From: Bisporella sp. PMI_857
Taxonomy: Eukaryota; Ascomycota; Leotiomycetes; Helotiales; Helotiaceae
Direction of reading: 5' to 3'
Length of the DNA stretch: 13,021 nt
Assembly (NCBI GenBank): GCA_021307315.1
Contig: JAJSPD010000254.1
Span: 1 to 13,021 of the forward strand
This document shows positions 7,931-13,021 of this stretch, piece after piece. The position numbers were made by a program, and so were the translations under genes. Under the pieces are notes generated by a model, which had not been told where the DNA came from, searched no databases, and saw only the letters and a list, made by a program, of their open reading frames with translations. How positions within the stretch are numbered: position 1 is the stretch's first letter; each line of letters opens with the position of its first letter.

Positions 7931-9896
7931 AAATGTGTAGCGTGAAGCGGTGGCGTACGCAAAAAGTCGGCATCTACAGGAGCGTCGAACATAGCGTCGG
8001 AGCTTGTACCGTTGGAGCTTGCATTGGAGCCTGTAGCATTGGAGCCTGTAGCATTGGAGTCTGTAGCGTTGGAGCCTGTAGCATTGGAGCTTGTAGCATT
8101 AGAGTCTGTAGCGTTGGAGCCTGTAGCGTTGAGCCTGTAGCATTGGAGCTTGGAGTGCTGGAGCTTGTGATTGCATAGTTGCAAGCTCTATTAGCTAGCT
8201 CAGTTGCCGTAGACGTTGCGTTGCTTGGGTCGATCTCGCCGTAAAAAGTGAAATAGGCTGTCAGATCATTTTCATCATCCGTTTCCGTACAAGTGCTTAC
8301 ATCGAGCGTTACAGCGTTGAACGCGTTGTTGACTTCTGTTGCTGAGTCATCGCTGTTACTGCCGGTGCTTTTATAGTCCGTGATGTATTGCTTCAAGCGT
8401 TTCTGGTAATAACGAGAATTGCTTATTTTTTTTTGAACTTGTTTTTGAAACGAGCTCTGCTTTTTTTTGCTCTTTTTCAGAGTGTTTCTACGAACGACAG
8501 TTTTTTTTGTTGCAAACGAAACAACGTTGTAACTTGTTAAACGGGCGTTTTTAGTTACGATTACGGTTGTAGTCGTTTTTGCGATAACGCCGATCTGTGA
8601 AATAAGCTTGCGAATTGGTTGAGGTTGAATTTGCATAGAATTCTTAGGCTTTTTTACAAGCTTCAAAAGTTGCTATTAAAATCGAATATTATTAGTTAAA
8701 CCCGCAAGCGATAAAAATAGTTTGCTGCATGCTAATTAACAAGCTTTATTTACGGCATGTTAAAAGAATTTTTAATACAGAAATTTTCGTTTAGTATATA
8801 AACAACAAGCTGTGTTGAATATTTCGCAAAGTATTTACGAGTATGCCGAAACACTTAAAAGTAGACTTTTCTGCGTTAGCTTGTATTACAAACCGAAACG
8901 TAGTAAATCCTATAAAGCAAAAACTGCTACTTTTTGCTTTAGCCTTCGAAATAATGTTTCGTACTATTAACTATTTGTTGAAACGAAAGCTGACCGATAC
9001 TGTTCTTTTTGTTGCTGTAGTAATCGCTCAAAAGTAGTTACGAAGCATAGTTGAATACGCGAAGTAATATTAATAAAAAGCAAACTAGCTTTATTGCACA
9101 AATTTTTGAAAACAGCTAGTTTAAACTTTAAACTATCGCTGTCGGCACTGTATTTGTTATTTTCAAAGTACAGCTTAATCAAATTAGCTAGTTTTTGCGT
9201 AGTCTTTAGTTACAAGTGTTATATGCAGTTTTGCTGCAGTAAAGTTTAATAGCTTTAAAATCGAGCCGGCGTTTCCGGCACTGCAAAAAAGGCCTGTACT
9301 GCAAAGTTTAGTGCAAGTTCGAGTATTGTACAAACAGAATTCCGAAGTTCATTTTGTTAAAGTTAAAAAAACTGAGTTTGAATTTAAGTTTGATTTTAAG
9401 TTTGAAATTAAAGTTAAGTTTAAAAAGTTTAAAGAGTTTAAGTTTAAAGTTGATTTTGTAACTAAAATAAGCTGCAAAGTCATGATTCGTGTTCCGCTTT
9501 AAGTTCAAAGTCGGCGAAAACAGCTTATTTTTCGTAAAATAGTCTTTGATAGTTTCAAGGGTCCACAAAAGCGGTTTTTCGGCTTAAGCAACTTAGTAAA
9601 GCTATAGGCTATCGTAAAGCCTGCTTTGACAAAAGCGTAACACTGTAGCTGCAAAGTAGTTGCGAAGCATACGAATTGTTGAAGTGTTGCAAAGCTTGAA
9701 AGTGTTTTTGAAAATTCATAGAAATCATTACGATATTGTTCCTAAAAGTCGTAATCGTTGAAATCTTTATATTTGTATTCCAGTAGCTTGTAATCGATTT
9801 ATAAGTCTAGCTTTCCGTTTGCACTCTCGACGATATTGACCTTTTTGTACTTTTTTGAGCCTCCGCGAAAGCTTTTGCTTTTTTAGAAGTAAGCAT
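7931..9896 (-). pseudogene. copia gag region with zinc knuckle, degraded
   Basis: The likely start is the ATG at 9894-9896, the first after the 5' LTR; an early stop appears after about 29 codons. Recognisable content is sparse until a zinc-knuckle-like motif C-F-V-C-N-K-K-N-C-R-S-stop-K-H (8523-8482), with the spacing C-X2-C-X4-C-X4-H seen in fungal copia gag. It is followed by a basic stretch (QKQVQKKISNSRYYQKRLKQ) and an acidic/Ser-rich stretch in a shifted frame, then a 15-bp tandem repeat. At 9361-9460 there is low-complexity AAGTTT-type sequence encoding Lys/Phe-rich residues. The Gag would have formed the virus-like particle. A 230-codon open frame (8666-7974) is part of this region and not a separate host gene. 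Confidence 0.65.
7994..8169 (-). repeat. 15-bp minisatellite, about 12 units, at the gag/protease junction
   Basis: The unit is GCATTGGAGCCTGTA on the plus strand. Twelve units span 176 bp; one unit is 12 bp long and one is 14 bp (8126-8139). On the minus strand it encodes a pentapeptide repeat, SNATG/SNATD in one frame and LQAPM/LQTPM in another. The 14-bp unit shifts the frame by one: the gag-side frame reads SNATG before it and LQAPT after it. Confidence 0.92.
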
Positions 9897-9935
9897 TTTG
9901 TTGAAAGCTTGAAATTGATTCAATGATTAAGTATC

Positions 9936-9961
9936 CTGATCTGTGCGCGCTTACTGATCAG
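9936..9961. other. hairpin where the primer-binding site is expected
   Basis: CTGATC (9936-9941) and GATCAG (9956-9961) form 6-bp arms directly inside the 5' LTR. This is where a primer-binding site complementary to a tRNA would lie. No TGG-starting tRNA 3'-end match is visible. The site may use an internal tRNA fragment, as some copia elements do, or may be degraded. Confidence 0.3.
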
Positions 9962-10192
9962 TATTGGTATTATTCTCTGTGATACCTTTTTCGTATTAAT
10001 GACTTGCAATAGCTTAAGTCGGTTACCTACGGGGCACGTAGCACCGCGATCTCAGCGCAGTGCTATATATGCTCGTTGTAAGTGGTTGACTTGTTCTTGA
10101 TTGTTCTAAGTTACGTCCTACGAGCGAGAACTTAAATACATTCAGGTAGTGGCCTGTGCGTCATGGAACGTTCACATGACTTTATACCAACA
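9962..10192 (-). repeat. LTR at the high-coordinate end (5' LTR of the element)
   Basis: 231 bp. Its lower edge reads TATTGGTATTAT instead of TGTTGGTATCAC, that is one G-to-A and two C-to-T changes. Its upper edge keeps the intact ATACCAACA terminus. This LTR would drive minus-strand transcription of the element. Confidence 0.93.
10066..10072 (-). promoter_or_regulatory. candidate TATA box of the 5' LTR
   Basis: A TATATA word (GCATATATAGC on the minus strand) lies in the perfectly conserved central block of both LTRs; the sister copy is near 4658-4664. Its position inside the 5' LTR is suitable for the retrotransposon promoter. This is a prediction from sequence only. Confidence 0.4.
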
Positions 10193-10197
10193 AGAAC
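10193..10197. repeat. 5-bp target site duplication of the copia element, right copy
   Basis: AGAAC matches 4551-4555 exactly. Confidence 0.92.
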
Positions 10198-10461
10198 TTT
10201 AATATAATAAAAATTATTTATATTATTAGAGTTAGTTAAAATATTTTAAGAGTTAACTCTAATTCAAATCTAACTCTAATGAAAATCAGTAACTCAAATC
10301 AAATTTAATTCTAATTAAAGTCAATTAGAGTTTGTTAAACTAATTAGAGTTTTCTTTACTACACTGCTTGTAATAGAACCACCTTACTAGCCGCCATACC
10401 AGGCCAAAGGATTTGGCTTCGTGACAATTTGCAACTAATAGCTATAAAAAATGGTTGTAAT
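10198..10461. other. AT-rich patch with repeated AACTCTAAT/ATTAGAGTT words
   Basis: No gene is seen. Between about 10226 and 10350 the 9-mer ATTAGAGTT or its complement occurs about five times in both orientations, including a GAGTTAACTC palindrome near 10250. It is probably a decayed inverted-repeat element or simple satellite that flanked the copia insertion site. Confidence 0.4.
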
Positions 10462-10602
10462 TGTGACAGCACAGCATGAATAGCTTTTACCACGTTGCCA
10501 ACTGGCCCAAAAGGCACTAGAATTGGTTGGCAACCAATTCGCTATTCAACTATAAATAGGTGACGCCGCAGCCGTCAGAGTAATAGCAAAACTAGTGTAA
10601 CA
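10462..10602. repeat. possible solo LTR or LTR fragment (weak)
   Basis: The segment starts TGTGACA and ends TGTAACA, 141 bp apart. It is less AT-rich than its flanks and carries a TATAAATA box near 10551. These are LTR-like traits. However, no flanking target duplication and no second copy in the window support it. A 21-bp palindrome lies inside at 10520-10540. Confidence 0.2.
10520..10540. repeat. perfect 21-bp palindrome
   Basis: GAATTGGTTG and CAACCAATTC pair perfectly around a single central G. It could be a dimeric protein binding site or transposon-derived. ATTGG/CCAAT words are present in both arms. Confidence 0.75.
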
Positions 10603-11209
10603 ACTAAAATTTTATAACAGTTTAAGTCGGCTATAGTTATAAACAAAATATAAAAGAAATAGCAGTTAGCCGAAAACTTACAGCTATTGTAAAAGCGTAT
10701 AGTCTCGACTGTCGCAAGCTTCAACTGTTAAAAATACTATACGAAACTATAGGTGTTCTATTTTCGGTAACTCTGTAAAGAAGAACTTTAGAGCAATAAT
10801 ATAAATAAAAGCTTAAGCGTTTTGAAGAAAGGCAAGCTTAAGTGTTTTTTCTGATATAAAAATACCTACTGTTAATACTAATTCTCTACTATATTCCGAT
10901 TTTACCTACCCCGTGTTTCTTACCTGCCATATTGTAATCCCCCCTGCTGCCCCTTTTTGTTACAGCGCAGCTTTTAAGTAAAACCAATAAACTTTATAAA
11001 AGCAGCCCGCGGCCGGCGCGGAGTGTTAAAAAGTAAATGAATACCCATTATTGGTCCGCAAGTGCGAATAGCTTCAAAGGAGGGGGAGTTAAGGAAAAAG
11101 GCCATTACCTCTAGCCCTTGTATGGCCCCTTGTATGGCCGCCTGTGGGAGACCCCTGGTTAAACTTTTTACCTTCCTTTAGGGGAGGAGAGTATTGGGGC
11201 GGGAAGGTC
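10603..11209. other. gene-free transition from AT-rich to normal composition
   Basis: No coding sequence is supported on either strand. A 15-bp direct repeat (AAGCTTAAGCGTTTT, one mismatch) lies at 10809-10823 and 10834-10848. A GC-rich island lies at 11003-11022, and a perfect 12-bp tandem duplication (CCCTTGTATGGC) at 11115-11138. From about 10900 onward C/G runs such as CCCCCC and GGAGGGGG appear, marking the edge of the RIP-affected block. Confidence 0.5.
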
Positions 11210-11261
11210 TTTAAATAGGTACGGCTGAAAAGGCTAGCCTTTTCAGCCGTACCTATTTAAA
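11210..11261. repeat. perfect 52-bp palindrome without spacer
   Basis: The sequence is its own reverse complement over all 52 bp, centred between 11235 and 11236 at AGGCT|AGCCT. Symmetry ends at 11209/11262. It could fold into a 26-bp hairpin without a spacer. The two arms could be fused transposon ends, a foldback MITE or an assembly artefact. No target duplication is obvious. Confidence 0.95.
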
Positions 11262-11731
11262 TTACTTCAATCCTTATACAAATACTAACATTGCACCCTT
11301 GCATATTACAACTTGACAGTTTACCAAAATTAGTACCAGGGCCAAATGTTTTTAGGTTACAACTGACATCCTGCCCGGTAAGATTGGCAAATGCCAAGTT
11401 TGATATAGCTTAATCTTAAAAGTAGCCGCGGCTCGGCGGACGTCACCAATTCCAGCCTTGCGCAATGCCGTCAGCTGTGCAATGCAACACTCCGCTGGTC
11501 AATAGTTTCTTTTTGCTCCAACCAGGAGCGCATGCATTTGATTTCCACCTGTCTCTGCTTGTGCTGGGAGCACGAGCTGAGAAGCTAGAGGCATTAGGAG
11601 TCGACTCTTTGCGAATTGCTTGCCTTTTAGGGAAGATTTTTTGCGGATTTTTTGCCGTTTAGGGAGGGAGAACTCGGACGAAGGAAAGCTGAGAGAACTA
11701 TAACGCAGGAATGCTTCCAGAAGGCAATGCT
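11262..11731 (+). promoter_or_regulatory. upstream region of the lectin gene
   Basis: No gene is seen. Visible elements are a TTGGCAAATGCCAA palindrome at 11384-11397, a GC-rich CCGCGGCTCGGCGG stretch near 11426-11439 with CGG triplets as bound by Zn2Cys6 factors, a GACGTCA word at 11439-11445 and CCAAT at 11446-11450. Open frames in this region have no recognisable protein content. Any regulatory role is inferred from motif resemblance only. Confidence 0.35.
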
Positions 11732-11737
11732 TATAAA
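11732..11737 (+). promoter_or_regulatory. TATA box of the lectin gene
   Basis: TATAAA lies 84 bp upstream of the start codon. About 35-45 bp further on is a pyrimidine-rich CAATCACTACCCCC stretch (about 11770-11783) suited to transcription start, which would give a 5' leader of about 40-50 nt. Confidence 0.55.
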
Positions 11738-11820
11738 GAGTCAGGCGTCCACTACCTGATCTCTGAGTCTCAATCACTACCCCCAGCGAGACGACAGACT
11801 TCTACTTCAATTGCACCACA

Positions 11821-13021
11821 ATGTTGCCTGCCCTTCCCCTTCTGTGGCTCTTGGTCACATATCTGGCCCGCGTTCAGGCCACCGTCGTCGCGACCGCATC
11901 CATTGGGAATCAGAGTGCCGGTAAGAGCAGTTCTTTCGTCTCTCAGACGGCTTATGCGACGTTGTTCGGCGTTCGGTGGGATGGCGACAAGGTACGCGGC
12001 ATTGGACTCAAGTTGAGCGACGGAACTCACAGCGGTAAGATGCCCCCCATTGCTCCCTGTACCCCTAAGCTGGGGTTGAGACGCCGCTCTAATGCCCTGC
12101 TTCTCGTAGAGGTTGGCGACTATGGCAATAACAATTATGCACTCACCCAATTCAGCTTTCTTCCTGGCGAGACGCTGGTGAATGCCTACCTCCGAGACTC
12201 AGGCTACGGATACAGGAGCTTGCGCCAGGTTCAGTTCACGACATCTAAGGGCCGCAGCTTCTTTGCAGGTCCAAGCGGTTTCGATAACGAAGTTAGTCTA
12301 AACGTCAATGGCAGCTTCATAGCGGGTTTCCAGGCTTGGGTCAACAACGATAACTTCATTAATGCGTTTCTCTTCATGGTTAATGTGCCTGCTCCCCCCC
12401 CAGCGCCACAACCAGTCCCATGGTTCGAAACCGAAATCATCGGAAATCAGGGGGCAGCCAAAACTCAAGTTCAATTTGCCTCGAATACTTCAGCTGCGCG
12501 ATATTTTGCAGTGCGTTGGGACGGAGATAAAGTCCGCGGTATGTTCCTCACGTTCTTCTGCCCATTTTGATGAACAAGTAACACTCACTCAAAATGTCTC
12601 CCGCTATTCCTCAGCAGCTATCTGGCTCGTTCAAGCTGTGGCGCTGATGCTAACTCGAATGTATAGGCGTAAGTCTTACCTTGTTCGATGGCACAACCAT
12701 GTCAGCTGGTGGATTTGGTGATACCGATTACGCGCTCACCTCATTCGACTTTTCCCAAGGAGAGACTTTGAGTTCTCTAAGCCTCTCAACTAGCGGGTAT
12801 GGCTACCAGAGTCTCCGCCAGTTGAGTTTCCAGACATCTACTGGCAAATCCTTTGCTGCAGGTCCTCAGGGAATCGACGATCTTTTGCAGCCTCCTGTCG
12901 CGGGGGCCAAAATCGTAGGATTTCATGCCTGGGTTAACACAGATAACTTTATCAATGCGTTTGCATTCCGCTTGACAGATACAGCCCCGTTTATTGTTTC
13001 GTTTCACGATTTTAGCAATTT
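11821..13021 (+). CDS. secreted tandem jacalin-like lectin, three exons seen, 3' end outside the window
   Basis: Exons are 11821-12034, 12110-12538 and 12667 to beyond 13021, giving 332 complete residues so far with no stop. The ATG has A at -3. Residues 1-20 form a signal peptide: a Leu-rich core ending in VQA. Two homologous domains follow, at about 24-164 and 176-319, joined by a Pro-rich linker (PAPPPAPQPVP). Both share the order FAVRWDGDKVRG, YALTxFxFxxGET, SGYGYxSLRQ, a TSxGxSFxAGPxG stretch and a GFxAWVNxDNFINAF stretch. The strand order and the closing IVGF plus Asp motif fit jacalin-related beta-prism lectins, which bind carbohydrate. It is therefore likely secreted and sugar-binding; ligand and role are unknown. 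Residues from about 320 (TAPFIVSFHDF) start a further region of unknown type. Composition is normal with no RIP damage. Confidence 0.82.
12035..12109 (+). other. intron 1 of the lectin gene
   Basis: 75 nt, from GTAAGA to CGTAG, with a CTAAT branch-like word at about 12089. Removing it joins DGTHS to EVGDYG, which aligns with DGTTMSAGGFGD of the second domain; reading through would insert 25 unrelated residues. The length is a multiple of three and there is no in-frame stop, so a retained intron would not break the frame. Confidence 0.75.
12539..12666 (+). other. intron 2 of the lectin gene
   Basis: 128 nt, from GTATGT to GTATAG, with branch site GCTAAC at 12649-12654. Splicing joins KVRG to VSLTLFDGTT, which matches KVRGIGLKLSDGTH of domain 1. 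Without splicing the frame ends at a TGA at 12568-12570, so splicing is required. Confidence 0.88.

Larger units (their letters stand above)
4556..10192 (-). mobile_element. Ty1/copia LTR retrotransposon, full-length but degraded
   Basis: This 5637-bp element has LTRs at both ends (TGTTGGTAT and ATACCAACA termini) and a perfect AGAAC target duplication. Read on the minus strand, the fragments come in copia order: gag zinc knuckle near 8500, protease DTG near 7900, integrase 7565-6440, RT about 6430-5480, RNase H about 5345-4812. Integrase before RT excludes gypsy. Every domain is broken by stops and frameshifts, and the interior is strongly AT-enriched, consistent with RIP. No intact protein is possible. 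No tRNA-like primer-binding site or purine-rich tract could be recognised. Confidence 0.93.

Noticed and set aside
7994..8169. CRISPR-like array
   Set aside because: Units are contiguous 15-mers without spacers, in a eukaryotic retrotransposon; this is a minisatellite.
7915..8178. Plus-strand Cys/Gly/Ala repeat protein (ACSIGA repeats)
   Set aside because: It is the antisense reading of the 15-bp minisatellite; any frame of such a repeat stays open.
7974..8666. 230-codon minus-strand frame as an independent host gene
   Set aside because: It lies inside the copia element between zinc knuckle and protease. Its C-terminus is the minisatellite read in a frame shifted by the 14-bp unit, so it is residual gag.
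9308..9568. Overlapping open frames on both strands at 9308-9568
   Set aside because: They come from low-complexity AAGTTT-type sequence in the gag region; no independent coding evidence.
10900..11460. tRNA or 5S rRNA gene in the GC-richer transition
   Set aside because: No A/B box pair, cloverleaf or 5S signature could be found by eye.
11499..11777. 92-codon minus-strand frame and overlapping plus-strand frames upstream of the lectin
   Set aside because: No recognisable domain or start context, and they overlap the TATA box and probable leader of the lectin gene.
11770..12150. 126-codon minus-strand frame
   Set aside because: It is antisense to the signal peptide and first lectin exon and has no domain of its own.

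Overview
The window looks like nuclear DNA of a filamentous ascomycete (Pezizomycotina). The evidence is short GT-AG introns with a CTAAC-type branch site, an LTR retrotransposon whose degraded polyprotein is recognisably a fungal Ty1/copia type, a fungal Tc1-type transposon, and mutations typical of repeat-induced point mutation (RIP). RIP is suggested by CpA loss with CpG retained and by Trp codons turned into TAG or TGA. The genus cannot be named from this sequence.

Layout: about 1-10900 is an AT-rich block of transposon debris, and about 10900-13021 shifts to normal base composition and carries one real host gene. Within the debris, 979-3154 is a non-autonomous element with 82-bp terminal inverted repeats, flanked by a 9-bp direct repeat (TTTATTTTA). 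A second, younger element is nested inside it at 1164-2503: a Tc1/mariner transposon flanked by TA. Its transposase frame (minus strand, 2423 to 1320) is unbroken by indels but carries 16 premature stops. The outer element also holds a perfect 62-bp direct repeat and a cluster of five CACGTG sites. Positions 3164-4555 are AT-rich with a few palindromes and two tiny candidate MITEs. A full-length Ty1/copia retrotransposon occupies 4556-10192. It lies on the minus strand, has 228- and 231-bp LTRs and a perfect 5-bp target duplication (AGAAC), and its gag, protease, integrase, RT and RNase H remains follow in that order. Its LTRs are much less decayed than its interior.

From 10193 to 11820 I see no gene. 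This stretch holds an AT-rich repeat patch, a possible solo-LTR-like segment with a 21-bp palindrome, a perfect 52-bp spacer-less palindrome, and the promoter region of the last gene.

The one apparently intact gene runs from 11821 off the right edge. It encodes a secreted protein with a signal peptide and two jacalin-like lectin domains joined by a Pro-rich linker, interrupted by two introns. A secreted carbohydrate-binding protein beside a RIP-affected AT-rich block resembles the setting in which many fungal effectors and lectins lie, but its role is inferred only.
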